This document shows, in pieces, positions 1 through 7,174 of a stretch of 15,478 nt of DNA; the stretch's first letter is position 1; each line of letters opens with the position of its first letter. The notes under the pieces are model-generated. The model was not told the DNA's origin and searched no databases. It saw nothing but the letters and a program-made list of their open reading frames with translations. Source of the stretch: Pseudomonadota bacterium (GTDB taxonomy: Bacteria > Pseudomonadota > Alphaproteobacteria > Rhizobiales > Rhizobiaceae). Location: contig JAEYXI010000112.1 in NCBI GenBank assembly GCA_023428515.1, positions 1 to 15,478 on the forward strand, in the 5' to 3' direction. The position numbers were made by a program, and so were the translations under genes.

Positions 1-1062
1 GCCAATGAGGGCGTCATCCTGATCGCCGCCACCAACCGTCCTGATGTGCTCGATCCCGCGCTCCTGCGTCCAGGCCGCTTCGACCGCCAGGTCGTGGTGC
101 CGAACCCCGACATCACCGGCCGCGAGAAGATCCTGCAGGTGCATGTGCGCAACGTGCCGCTGGCGCCGAACGTCGACCTCAAGGTGCTGGCGCGCGGCAC
201 GCCGGGCTTCTCCGGCGCCGACCTGATGAACCTCGTCAACGAGGCGGCGCTGATGGCCGCGAGGCGCAACAAGCGCCTGGTCACCATGGCCGAGTTCGAG
301 GACGCCAAGGACAAGGTGATGATGGGCGCCGAGCGCCGCTCGACCGCCATGACCCAGGCGGAGAAGGAGCTCACCGCCTATCACGAGGCCGGCCACGCCA
401 TCCTCGCGCTCAACGTGCCTGCCGCCGACCCGCTGCACAAGGCGACCATCATCCCGCGCGGCCGCGCGCTCGGCATGGTCATGCAGCTGCCGGAGGGCGA
501 CCGCTACTCGATGAGCTACAAATACATGGTCTCCAGGCTGGCGATCATGATGGGCGGCCGTGTCGCCGAGGAGATGAAGTTCGGCAAGGAGAACATCACC
601 TCGGGTGCGGCCTCCGACATCGACCAGGCGACCAAGCTGGCGCGCGCCATGGTGACCCGCTGGGGCTTCTCCGACAAGCTCGGCCATGTCGCCTATGGCG
701 AAAACCAGGAGGAAGTGTTCCTCGGCCACTCGGTGGCGCGTCAGCAGAACGTCTCGGAAGAGACGGCGCAGTTGATCGACGCCGAGGTCCGTCGCCTGAT
801 CGACGAGGCCTATACAAGCGCCACCTCCATCCTGACCAAGAAGAAGAAGGACTGGATCGCGCTCGCCGAGGGCCTGCTCGAATACGAGACGCTGTCGGGC
901 GACGAGATCAAGCAGCTCCTCGCCGGCCAGAAGCCCTCGCGCGACCTCGGCGACGACACGCCGACCAGCCGCGGCTCGGCCGTGCCGAAGGCCGGCGCCT
1001 CCGGCAAGCGCAAGAAGGGCTCGGAGCCCGAGGGCGGCATGGAGCCGCAGCCGCAAGGCTGA
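1..1062 (+). CDS. ftsH: ATP-dependent zinc metalloprotease FtsH, C-terminal part (5' end outside window)
   Basis: Membrane-anchored AAA+ protease that unfolds and degrades membrane and some cytosolic proteins. The reading frame is open from base 1, so 353 C-terminal residues are visible and the N-terminal membrane anchor and Walker motifs lie upstream. The first residues are the end of the AAA+ module: the segment ending [21 protein letters not shown] is the second region of homology, with the two arginine fingers in RPGRFDR. The protease zinc site HEAGH is encoded at 382-396. The probable third zinc ligand is the Asp in [12 protein letters not shown] (codon at 616-618), by alignment to the E. 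coli protein. The tail is hydrophilic, rich in Gly/Pro/Lys, as in rhizobial FtsH. A strong terminator follows 20 bp after the stop. In many relatives glmM follows ftsH; here it does not. Identification is secure. Confidence 0.97.
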   Translation, partial: ANEGVILIAATNRPDVLDPALLRPGRFDRQVVVPNPDITGREKILQVHVRNVPLAPNVDLKVLARGTPGFSGADLMNLVNEAALMAARRNKRLVTMAEFEDAKDKVMMGAERRSTAMTQAEKELTAYHEAGHAILALNVPAADPLHKATIIPRGRALGMVMQLPEGDRYSMSYKYMVSRLAIMMGGRVAEEMKFGKENITSGAASDIDQATKLARAMVTRWGFSDKLGHVAYGENQEEVFLGHSVARQQNVSEETAQLIDAEVRRLIDEAYTSATSILTKKKKDWIALAEGLLEYETLSGDEIKQLLAGQKPSRDLGDDTPTSRGSAVPKAGASGKRKKGSEPEGGMEPQPQG

Positions 1063-1082
1063 TCCGGCACGACCCGCCAAAC

Positions 1083-1111
1083 AAAAAACCCGGCTCAAGG
1101 CCGGGTTTTTT
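1083..1111. terminator. Bidirectional Rho-independent terminator between ftsH and rpmF
   Basis: Perfect hairpin: an A6 run (1083-1088), CCCGGC (1089-1094), a 5-base loop (1095-1099), GCCGGG (1100-1105) and a T6 run (1106-1111). The flanking A and T tracts make it work on both strands. It therefore serves ftsH from the left and rpmF, whose stop codon is at 1147, from the right. Confidence 0.93.
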
Positions 1112-1146
1112 CATGGAACCAGTTTTCGAAGAATGCCGGCGGGAGC

Positions 1147-1329
1147 TCAGCTTTCCTTCGGCGTCAGCACCTGGCGACCGCGATACATGCCGGTCTTCAG
1201 GTCGATGTGATGCGGACGGCGCATCTCGCCGGAGTTCTTGTCCTCGATGTAGGTCGGGGCCTTCAGCGCGTCGGCCGAGCGGCGCATGCCACGCTTGGAC
1301 GGCGAGGTTTTTCTTTTTGGCACAGCCAT
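1147..1329 (-). CDS. rpmF: 50S ribosomal protein L32
   Basis: A 60-residue ribosomal protein of the large subunit. The N-terminus [20 protein letters not shown] is the classic L32 start, and the C-terminus [16 protein letters not shown] matches alphaproteobacterial L32. No zinc-binding cysteines are present, so it is the zinc-independent form. The start is the ATG at 1329, preceded by GGAG at a suitable distance. A longer in-frame extension to 1419 is rejected because it does not resemble L32 and lies over the promoter. The gene is downstream of mtgA on the same strand, but the 155-bp gap holds its own promoter, and it ends at the bidirectional terminator. Confidence 0.96.
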   Translation of the reverse strand: MAVPKRKTSPSKRGMRRSADALKAPTYIEDKNSGEMRRPHHIDLKTGMYRGRQVLTPKES

Positions 1330-1390
1330 GGAAGTGCTCCAGTAATCCGTAAAAGCCCGAGCGACCCCAGTGAAAGGGCCACGCTGCAGG

Positions 1391-1418
1391 CCTATAGTTT
1401 CAGAAAGTGGCGTGTCCA
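1391..1418 (-). promoter_or_regulatory. Predicted sigma-70 promoter of rpmF
   Basis: Read on the minus strand: a -35 element TGGACA (1418-1413), a 16-bp spacer, and a -10 element TATAGG (1396-1391). Transcription would start near 1384, giving a leader of about 55 nt before the rpmF ATG. Prediction by consensus match only. Confidence 0.5.
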
Positions 1419-1484
1419 TACACGGGCGTGGCCGTTTTGACCAGTGCCGCGGCGATTTTTTTGCTGCGGCGGGCTGGCGCGGCG

Positions 1485-2234
1485 CTAATCAAGACAGCCG
1501 ACATAACCGCCGGCGCGCGCCGCGCGTCTCTCGATGACGTTGGCAAGCCTCCGCAGCCCCGGACCCGGCCGGGCCGGGTTGCGCGTGATCGGATTGGGCA
1601 GGGCGACCGTCAGCAGCGCCGCCTGCCGCCTGGTCAGGTTTTTCGCCGAACGGCCGAAATGATGCTGCGCCGCGGCCTCGATGCCGTAGATGTTCGGCCC
1701 CCATTGGGCGATGTTGAGATAGATCTCCATGATCCGCCGCTTCGGCATGACAAGGTCCATGTAGACGGCGAGCGGCAGTTCCACCGCCTTGCGCAGCGTC
1801 TCCAGGGGCCGCGCCCAGAGATAGAGGTTCTTCACCGTCTGCATGGTGATGGTGGAGGCGCCGCGCGTCCGCTCACCGGCGATCGCGTCGTCGATCACCA
1901 CCTTCAGCTCGGCGAGGTCCACGCCCATATGCGAGCAGAACTGGCCGTCCTCGGACATGATCACCGAATGGACCAGCACCGGTGCGATGTCCTCCAGCGG
2001 CACCCAACGCCTGTCGTAGCCCTGCAGGGTCACGAGGTCCTTCATCATCAGGGTCGAGATCGGATGTACGAAGGAGGGCAGGTAGAGGATGGTCAGCACG
2101 ACCGGCAGGGCTACCAGGACCGCGACTATCTTGATTATGCGACGCAGCCACGGCCGCGACTGGAGAAGGCGCGATCGAGCCCTTCGTTTCGCCGCCATGC
2201 CTGACCCTTCGATCTGTGAGTTCGCCTCGGTCAC
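1485..2234 (-). CDS. mtgA: Monofunctional biosynthetic peptidoglycan transglycosylase
   Basis: Polymerises lipid II into glycan strands at the outer face of the inner membrane (glycosyltransferase family 51, no transpeptidase domain). The 249-residue product has a basic cytoplasmic N-terminus, one membrane anchor at about residues 33-52, then the GT51 domain: EDGQFCSH with the catalytic Glu95, GASTITMQ (125-132), and [10 protein letters not shown] around the second key Glu170. The family usually has STITQQ; TMQ is a small variation. Length is normal for MtgA. The start used is GTG at 2234, with AGGA upstream; an ATG at 2198 with GAAGGG upstream is a credible alternative (237 residues). The gene is transcribed divergently from ispA and lies upstream of rpmF. 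Confidence 0.93.
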   Translation of the reverse strand: MTEANSQIEGSGMAAKRRARSRLLQSRPWLRRIIKIVAVLVALPVVLTILYLPSFVHPISTLMMKDLVTLQGYDRRWVPLEDIAPVLVHSVIMSEDGQFCSHMGVDLAELKVVIDDAIAGERTRGASTITMQTVKNLYLWARPLETLRKAVELPLAVYMDLVMPKRRIMEIYLNIAQWGPNIYGIEAAAQHHFGRSAKNLTRRQAALLTVALPNPITRNPARPGPGLRRLANVIERRAARAGGYVGCLD

Positions 2235-2312
2235 GCCCTATCCTGCCTGCCATTTTGGCATAATGTCGCGCGGCTCGATACGCAACCCGCGCCCAACAGC
2301 CGCCTTCCTCGC

Positions 2313-2340
2313 TTGACCCCGTACGGGTTTGTCGTAAACG
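2313..2340 (+). promoter_or_regulatory. Possible ispA promoter containing a short palindrome
   Basis: TTGACC (2313-2318), a 16-bp spacer and TAAACG (2335-2340) resemble a weak sigma-70 promoter. The perfect 10-bp palindrome CCCGTACGGG (2318-2327) begins at the -35 element and fills the first part of the spacer. If used, transcription would start at or next to the ispA ATG at 2349. Speculative. Confidence 0.3.
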
Positions 2341-2348
2341 GTCGCCTG

Positions 2349-3260
2349 ATGAGCCGAGCCGACACATTCGATGCCGTCCTGGAAATCCGAGCCCGCGCCG
2401 TGGAGGAGCTGCTTGTACGGCTGCTCGACGATCGCATCGCGCCCGGCGAGATCGCGCGTCCCGCGCGGCTGCTTCAGGCGATGCGGCACGGCGTGCTCAA
2501 TGGCGGCAAGCGGTTGCGCCCGCTTCTGGTCCTGGAGAGCGCAGCGCTTTTCGGCGCCGACGAGGCCGCGGCGCTGCGCGTGGCAGCGGCGCTCGAATGC
2601 GTCCACTGCTATTCGCTGATCCATGACGACCTGCCGGCGATGGACGATGACGATCTCCGGCGCGGCCAGCCGACCGTGCACAAGGCTTTCGACGAGGCGA
2701 CGGCCATTCTTGCGGGCGACAGCCTGCTGACGCTCGCCTTCGACATTATCGCCGACGAGGCGACGGCGCTCTCGGCGGACAGCCGCGCAACGCTGGTGCT
2801 GGCGTTGGCGCGCGCTGCTGGCGTCGGCGGCATGGCCGGCGGACAGGCGCTCGACCTCGAGGCAGAGCGTTCGCGCCCGGACGAGACAGGCATCATCACA
2901 CTGCAAGCGATGAAGACCGGCGCACTGATCCGCATCGCCTGCGAGGCAGGCGCGATCGTCGCCGGCGCGCCGGCAGCCGACCGCGAGCGGCTGGCGGAGT
3001 TCGGCTCGGCCGTCGGCCTCGCCTTCCAGCTGGCCGACGACCTGCTCGATCTCACCTCCGACACGGCGACGCTGGGCAAGGCGACAGGCAAGGACGAGGC
3101 GGCCGGCAAGGCGACGCTGGTCGGCCTGCACGGCGTCGACTGGGCGCGCACACAGCTCCGCGGCCTCGTCGACCAGGCGCACGAGCTGCTCAAACCCTAC
3201 GGCGCGGCAGCCGGCACGCTGAAATCGGCTGCGAGTTTCGTCGCGGCGCGGCGCAGGTAA
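2349..3260 (+). CDS. ispA: Farnesyl diphosphate synthase (short-chain polyprenyl synthase)
   Basis: Condenses IPP with DMAPP and GPP to farnesyl diphosphate, the precursor of undecaprenyl diphosphate, quinone side chains and hopanoids; cytosolic. The 303 residues show GGKRLRPLLVLE (about 52-63), the first aspartate-rich motif DDLPAMDDDDLRRG starting at Asp93, and the second motif FQLADDLLD with Asp230/231/234. The first motif has the extra residues of bacterial FPP synthases, and Tyr88 sits five residues before it, as expected for a C15 product. A downstream GKDEAAGKATLVGL segment is also typical. The ATG at 2349 is preferred over an in-frame TTG at 2313, although no clear Shine-Dalgarno precedes it. 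Geranylgeranyl synthase is a less likely alternative. Confidence 0.92.
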   Translation: MSRADTFDAVLEIRARAVEELLVRLLDDRIAPGEIARPARLLQAMRHGVLNGGKRLRPLLVLESAALFGADEAAALRVAAALECVHCYSLIHDDLPAMDDDDLRRGQPTVHKAFDEATAILAGDSLLTLAFDIIADEATALSADSRATLVLALARAAGVGGMAGGQALDLEAERSRPDETGIITLQAMKTGALIRIACEAGAIVAGAPAADRERLAEFGSAVGLAFQLADDLLDLTSDTATLGKATGKDEAAGKATLVGLHGVDWARTQLRGLVDQAHELLKPYGAAAGTLKSAASFVAARRR

Positions 3261-3321
3261 AGAGATGCGGATAAAAATAGGTAAACGCATTCGCTAAATC
3301 TTAATTCAAATACCGCCTAAT

Positions 3322-3351
3322 CCCGAACGTCTCTTCTGCGCAAAGTTCGGG
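3322..3351 (+). promoter_or_regulatory. Hairpin overlapping the ribosome-binding region of the hybrid kinase
   Basis: CCCGAAC (3322-3328) can pair with GTTCGGG (3345-3351), a 7-bp stem with a 16-nt loop. The right arm contains the only Shine-Dalgarno-like GGGG before the kinase start, so folding would hide it. Structure seen in the sequence; regulatory role is inference. Confidence 0.35.
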
Positions 3352-3354
3352 GTA

Positions 3355-5679
3355 ATGCGCGTGACCGGCCAGCCTTCCTTCATCCGTTCGATACGGGTCC
3401 GCTATCTGTCGGGCCTGCTTATTCTCGCCATCGCCTGCGGCGCCGTCATCTTTGCGATGAATCGCGCCAATTCCTTCCGCCATGAGGTCGACGACACCGC
3501 GGCGGAATTCACGGCGCTCATCCGCGACCTTCGCAAGGCCGAGGCCTTCGCCGGGCAGGCGACCAGCAATTGGCGCGCCGACACGCGCGACGAGTTGGCC
3601 AACGCGGCGCTCGGCCATGTCGAACGCCTCAACAAGGCCATCAAGCATCTCGACGGGCGCGTCGCGGCGCTGCGGCCCAGCCTCTCGCTCCCCACCGAAC
3701 GCGGCCTGGAGTCGGCCTCGGTCAACGGCGACCTGTTCTGGTCGGCGCGCGACATCGTGCGCAATCTCGGCGTCTTCGCCAGCGCCGACATGGTCGACCC
3801 GGCGACATATCGCGAGATCCGCAACCAGAGCGACTTCTTCTCGCAGCCCATGCTGACGCGCGCCCGCGACGCACTGGAGGTCGAGCGCCGCGCCGCCGAG
3901 GAAAAGATCGACCGGCTGCTCGCCTGGGCAAGCTTCATCCTGCTCGCCGTGCTCGGCGGCGTCGCATTCTGGGTGTTCCGCCCGATGGAGAAGGCGATCC
4001 GCCAGGCATTCGCCGAAGCGGCGCAGGCGCTGTTCAAGGCCGAGGCAGCCGACCGCGCCAAGTCTGAGTTCCTCGCTAATATGAGCCACGAGATCCGCAC
4101 GCCGATGAACGGCGTGCTCGGCATGGCGGAACTCCTGGCAAGAACAGAGCTGACGCCTCGCCAAAAGACCTTCACCGACGTGATCACCAAGTCGGGCAAC
4201 GCGCTGCTGACCATCATCAACGACATCCTCGACTTCTCGAAGATCAATGCCGGCCAGCTAACGCTCGAACCGGAGCCGTTCAGGCTGGCCGAGGCGGTGG
4301 AGGATGTCGCCGCGCTCGTATCGGCACGCGTCGCGGAGAAGAACCTCGAACTGATCGTCCGCATCGATCCGCGCCTGCCGGCCTATGTCGTCGGCGATGT
4401 CGGGCGCTTTCGGCAGATCGTCACTAACATGCTCGGCAATGCGGTGAAATTCACCGAGAAGGGGCATGTGCTGATCGACGTGTCGGGAGAGACTGTCGAC
4501 GACATCGTCCAGCTCAAGGTGCGTGTCGAGGACACCGGCATCGGCATTCCGGCCGACAAGCTGGCCAATGTATTCGAGAAATTCGCGCAGGTCGACGGTT
4601 CCTCGACCAGGCGACACGAGGGCACCGGGCTCGGCCTCGCCATAGCCGCGCGGCTGGTCGACCTGATGGGCGGCAAGATCGGCCTCGAAAGCGAGGTCGG
4701 CCGCGGCTCGATCTTCTGGTTCACCGCACCGATGCCGGCCCACCAGTCGACCGCGCAGGACACTTCCGTGCCGATCGACGTCACCGGTTCGCGTGTCCTG
4801 GTCATCGACGACAACCCGGTCAACCGCGAGATTCTTCTCGAACAGCTCCGCAACTGGGGCTTCGACTGCGCCGCGGCGGAATCCGGCGCGATCGGCCTCG
4901 CCTTCCTCGATCGCGCCGCCCAGCTTGGCGCGGCGGTCGACTGCGTCATCCTCGACTACCAGATGCCCGGCATGAACGGCGCCGACGTCGCCAGAGCCAT
5001 GTGCTCGGACGTCAGGACGGCCTCGATCCCGATCGTGCTCCTGACCTCCGTCGACCAGGTCGACTTCGCGCGCATGGTGCTCGACTACGGCATCGCTGCG
5101 CACCTCACCAAGCCGGCGCGCTCGGCAGCACTTCTCGGCACCGTGATTTCCGCCATCCAGAAAGCGCGCAGCCAGGCCGGCCGCGCCGAATTCACCCGCG
5201 AGCCCGTCGAGCCCTCGGCCGTCCCCGCAGCGCAGCGGCCGGCGCTTGCCGTGGTCGAAGACGCCGCCGCGCCAAAACCCGGCGCGCCGCTCGACATCCT
5301 CGTCGCCGAGGACAACGACGTGAACCAGTTGGTGTTCGCCCAGATCCTCTCCGGGCTTGGCCTGAGCTACCGCATCGCCAGCAACGGGCGCACCGCGGTC
5401 GAGATGCATCGCGCGCTGAAGCCCAAGCTCATCCTGATGGATATCTCGATGCCGGAACTCAACGGCTATGAAGCGACGCAGGCGATCCGCACGGCCGAGG
5501 CCGGCACTGGCGCGCGCACGCCGATCATCGGCGTCACCGCGCATGCTCTGAAGGGCGACAGCAAGAAGTGCATCGAGGCCGGCATGGACGACTATCTGCC
5601 GAAGCCGGTATCGCCCGACCGGCTCAGCGCCAAGATCGGCGCCTGGCTGAGCGAGGCCGAAATGGCGAAGACGGCGTAG
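3355..5679 (+). CDS. Hybrid sensor histidine kinase with two receiver domains
   Basis: Membrane-bound sensor kinase of 774 residues; the signal is unknown. Order: TM1 (about 18-35), a charged helical periplasmic segment (about 37-187) with no recognised sensor fold, TM2 (about 188-208), a short linker, HisKA with the phospho-acceptor His245 in [13 protein letters not shown], HATPase_c with an N-box around Asn358/Asn362, G-boxes DTGIGIP and GTGLGLA, receiver 1 (about 480-600, phospho-Asp534 in ILDYQMPG), an Ala/Pro-rich linker, and receiver 2 (about 647-765, phospho-Asp696 in LMDISMPE). Both receivers keep the acidic pair, phospho-Asp and conserved Lys, so both look active. There is no HPt domain and no partner regulator nearby, so the output route is unknown. 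The ATG at 3355 is only 2 nt from GGGG; GTG at 3361 is an alternative start with better spacing. ispA ends 94 bp upstream. Confidence 0.92.
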   Translation: MRVTGQPSFIRSIRVRYLSGLLILAIACGAVIFAMNRANSFRHEVDDTAAEFTALIRDLRKAEAFAGQATSNWRADTRDELANAALGHVERLNKAIKHLDGRVAALRPSLSLPTERGLESASVNGDLFWSARDIVRNLGVFASADMVDPATYREIRNQSDFFSQPMLTRARDALEVERRAAEEKIDRLLAWASFILLAVLGGVAFWVFRPMEKAIRQAFAEAAQALFKAEAADRAKSEFLANMSHEIRTPMNGVLGMAELLARTELTPRQKTFTDVITKSGNALLTIINDILDFSKINAGQLTLEPEPFRLAEAVEDVAALVSARVAEKNLELIVRIDPRLPAYVVGDVGRFRQIVTNMLGNAVKFTEKGHVLIDVSGETVDDIVQLKVRVEDTGIGIPADKLANVFEKFAQVDGSSTRRHEGTGLGLAIAARLVDLMGGKIGLESEVGRGSIFWFTAPMPAHQSTAQDTSVPIDVTGSRVLVIDDNPVNREILLEQLRNWGFDCAAAESGAIGLAFLDRAAQLGAAVDCVILDYQMPGMNGADVARAMCSDVRTASIPIVLLTSVDQVDFARMVLDYGIAAHLTKPARSAALLGTVISAIQKARSQAGRAEFTREPVEPSAVPAAQRPALAVVEDAAAPKPGAPLDILVAEDNDVNQLVFAQILSGLGLSYRIASNGRTAVEMHRALKPKLILMDISMPELNGYEATQAIRTAEAGTGARTPIIGVTAHALKGDSKKCIEAGMDDYLPKPVSPDRLSAKIGAWLSEAEMAKTA

Positions 5680-5705
5680 AGCGCGATGCTTGCCGCATAC
5701 CGCCC

Positions 5706-5734
5706 TTGACCTCCGCGCCGGCATTCCATATCTG
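5706..5734 (+). promoter_or_regulatory. Predicted sigma-70 promoter of mazEF
   Basis: TTGACC (5706-5711), exactly 17 bp, then TATCTG (5729-5734). Transcription would start near 5741, giving a leader of about 18 nt before the antitoxin ATG. The -10 element overlaps the palindromic operator. Confidence 0.55.
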
Positions 5735-5748
5735 TTACATGTAACAGA
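5731..5748. promoter_or_regulatory. Perfect 18-bp palindrome, probable MazE/MazEF operator
   Basis: TCTGTTACATGTAACAGA is a perfect inverted repeat. It overlaps the predicted -10 element and runs into the GAGGAG ribosome-binding site (5747-5752). Type II antitoxins commonly bind such palindromes to repress their own operon; binding here is inferred from position and symmetry. Confidence 0.65.
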
Positions 5749-5758
5749 GGAGATGGTC

Positions 5759-5980
5759 ATGCCGACTCCCATCAGACAGCGGGTTCAGAAGCGTCGGGAG
5801 ACATTGAGGGCGACCGGTCTCAGGCCTTTGCAGATCTGGGTTCCCGACACGCGTCGGCCTGGGTTTTTGGATGAATGCCGCCGTCAAGCTCGTCTCGTGG
5901 CAGTGGCCGATGCGGCCGATCGAGATCTTCAGGACTTCATGGAGTCCGCCCTCGCCGATATCGATGAGGTTGGTGAATGA
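5759..5980 (+). CDS. mazE: Antitoxin of a MazEF-type toxin–antitoxin pair (MazE family, DUF3018-like)
   Basis: A 73-residue protein expected to bind and neutralise the MazF toxin encoded directly downstream, and to repress the operon. The sequence QRVQKRRETLRATGLRPLQI followed by WVPDTRRPGFLDECRRQ is typical of the alphaproteobacterial MazE-family antitoxins with a DUF3018-type domain. The acidic C-terminus (ESALADIDEVGE) is the usual toxin-binding tail. The ATG at 5759 is chosen because GAGGAG (5747-5752) lies 6 nt upstream; the ATG at 5753 abuts this site and a TTG at 5690 lies before the promoter. It overlaps mazF by 4 nt (ATGA), so translation is probably coupled. Family assignment is from recalled sequence pattern, not a search. 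Confidence 0.85.
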   Translation: MPTPIRQRVQKRRETLRATGLRPLQIWVPDTRRPGFLDECRRQARLVAVADAADRDLQDFMESALADIDEVGE

Positions 5981-6300
5981 GACGCGGCGACCTCGTCGCG
6001 GTCGCTGTTTCCGGAGACTTCGGCAAGCCTCGCCCGGCTCTCGTTATCCAGTCAGATCATTTCGATGCCACCGCGACGGTCACAGTGCTCCTGATTTCTG
6101 GAACATTGGTCGAGGCGCCACTGATCCGACTGACCGTAGACCCTACTCCGCGAAACGGCCTTCGGAAACGCTCGCAGGTTATGGTCGACAAGGCGATGAC
6201 GGTCAGACGCGATCGGCTCGCCGAACCGTTCGGCCGACTCGAGGACGAAACCATTATAGCCGTCAACCGATCGGTAGCACTGTTTCTCGGCTTCGCCTGA
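5977..6300 (+). CDS. mazF: Type II toxin, MazF/PemK family endoribonuclease
   Basis: A 107-residue toxin expected to cleave RNA at a short sequence and so arrest growth when free of antitoxin. Family hallmarks are the N-terminal MRRGDLVAVAVSGDFGKPRP, continuing ALVIQSD (the GKPRPALVIQ strand carries the conserved Arg), then TVLLISGTL with the conserved Ser/Thr region, and the C-terminal LEDETIIAVNRSVALFLGF. It appears full length with no broken motif. Its ATG overlaps the antitoxin stop. The stop codon (6298-6300) directly abuts the stop of the convergent lytic transglycosylase gene (6301-6303). By eye the pair has more A/T in third positions than its neighbours, consistent with acquisition by transfer. 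Confidence 0.9.
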   Translation: MRRGDLVAVAVSGDFGKPRPALVIQSDHFDATATVTVLLISGTLVEAPLIRLTVDPTPRNGLRKRSQVMVDKAMTVRRDRLAEPFGRLEDETIIAVNRSVALFLGFA

Positions 6301-7173
6301 CTACCTGTTCTTCATCACCACGCAGAACCCGCCTGCCTGGCGGAGCTTACCGCAAATCCCGTCGGCTTCCTTGCGCGACTCCGCGCCGATGCGCACGGCA
6401 TAGACACCGCGACGCGCGAGGGGCGAGCGTACCCGGCTGACCGCCGGCTCGTGCCCGGCGAGCAGGGCGGGAAAGCGCGCCCTGACGCGCTGCCACTGGC
6501 GGATAGCAATGGCGCGGCGGATGTTGCCCGCGACCTGCACGCCCCATGGCTTGATATGCACGGTCGACATGGCGACGACCTCGCTCATCGTCACCGGCAG
6601 TTTTCGGCAGGCTTCGCCGAACTTCAGCTTGGGATGCAGCGGCTGCACAGTGCCGGCATAGTTCGCGTCAATGAAGACGTCCGCAGGCTCGCCCATGATG
6701 TCGAGCACGTAGTTCTCGGTTTCGAGCGGCAGGAAGCCGCCCGACGCAAGCCAGCGCGTCACGCGACCCTCGCCGGCATTGTAGGCGGCGGCGGCAAGCC
6801 CGAGATTGCCGAAGCCGGTCTTGAGCTCGCCGAGATATTTCGCCGAGGCCGGTAGTGCCTGGTCGATGTCGAAACTGTCGTCGAGGCCGCGCAGGGCGGC
6901 CGTTCCCGGCATGAATTGCGCGATGCCCTCCGCCCCTGCAGGACTGACGGCGCCGGGATCGAACCGGCTCTCCTTGAAGATCAACCGGGCGAAGAAATCG
7001 CGCGGGATGGCGTTCCTGTCCGCCTCGCGCTCGATGATCGCGCAGATGCGGCCGACGGTGACGGGAAGTGAGCGGCCCGGCGGATCGGCCGCCGCTCGCG
7101 TAGCCCAGACGAAAGACGTCGCGAAGAGAGCCGGAACAAGCAGCGCGACTGCCGCTCGCCCCATGGTGGGCAT
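6301..7173 (-). CDS. Secreted lytic transglycosylase with SLT domain and SPOR-like C-terminus
   Basis: Cleaves peptidoglycan glycan strands to 1,6-anhydro products in the periplasm. The 290-residue product begins with a signal peptide (residues 1-29, likely cut after AAA). The SLT domain follows: FKESRFDP with catalytic Glu68, GAEGIAQFMPGT, and AAAYNAGEGRV, the family 1 (Slt70/MltC-like) signature. The last 40 residues (RGVYAVRIGAESRKEADGIC onward) resemble a SPOR repeat, which would target it to denuded glycan at the septum; this part is less certain. The start is the ATG at 7173, one base after the ispG stop, with GCGGA upstream; this suggests translational coupling to ispG. An ATG at 7164 is possible. 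It converges with mazF with no gap and no visible terminator. Confidence 0.9.
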   Translation of the reverse strand: MPTMGRAAVALLVPALFATSFVWATRAAADPPGRSLPVTVGRICAIIEREADRNAIPRDFFARLIFKESRFDPGAVSPAGAEGIAQFMPGTAALRGLDDSFDIDQALPASAKYLGELKTGFGNLGLAAAAYNAGEGRVTRWLASGGFLPLETENYVLDIMGEPADVFIDANYAGTVQPLHPKLKFGEACRKLPVTMSEVVAMSTVHIKPWGVQVAGNIRRAIAIRQWQRVRARFPALLAGHEPAVSRVRSPLARRGVYAVRIGAESRKEADGICGKLRQAGGFCVVMKNR

Positions 7174-7174
7174 A

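Noticed and set aside
1451..1476. T7 run flanked by GC-rich arms, considered as an mtgA terminator
   Set aside because: The T run lies in the loop of the possible stem, not after it, so it does not have the form of an intrinsic terminator.
2238..3290. Long minus-strand open frame (350 codons) opposite ispA
   Set aside because: It lies fully antisense to a well-identified gene, is dominated by Arg/Ala/Gly as expected of a high-GC shadow frame, and shows no domain.
4258..5772. Minus-strand open frame of 504 codons opposite the hybrid kinase
   Set aside because: Shadow of the kinase coding frame; it also runs across the mazEF promoter and operator.
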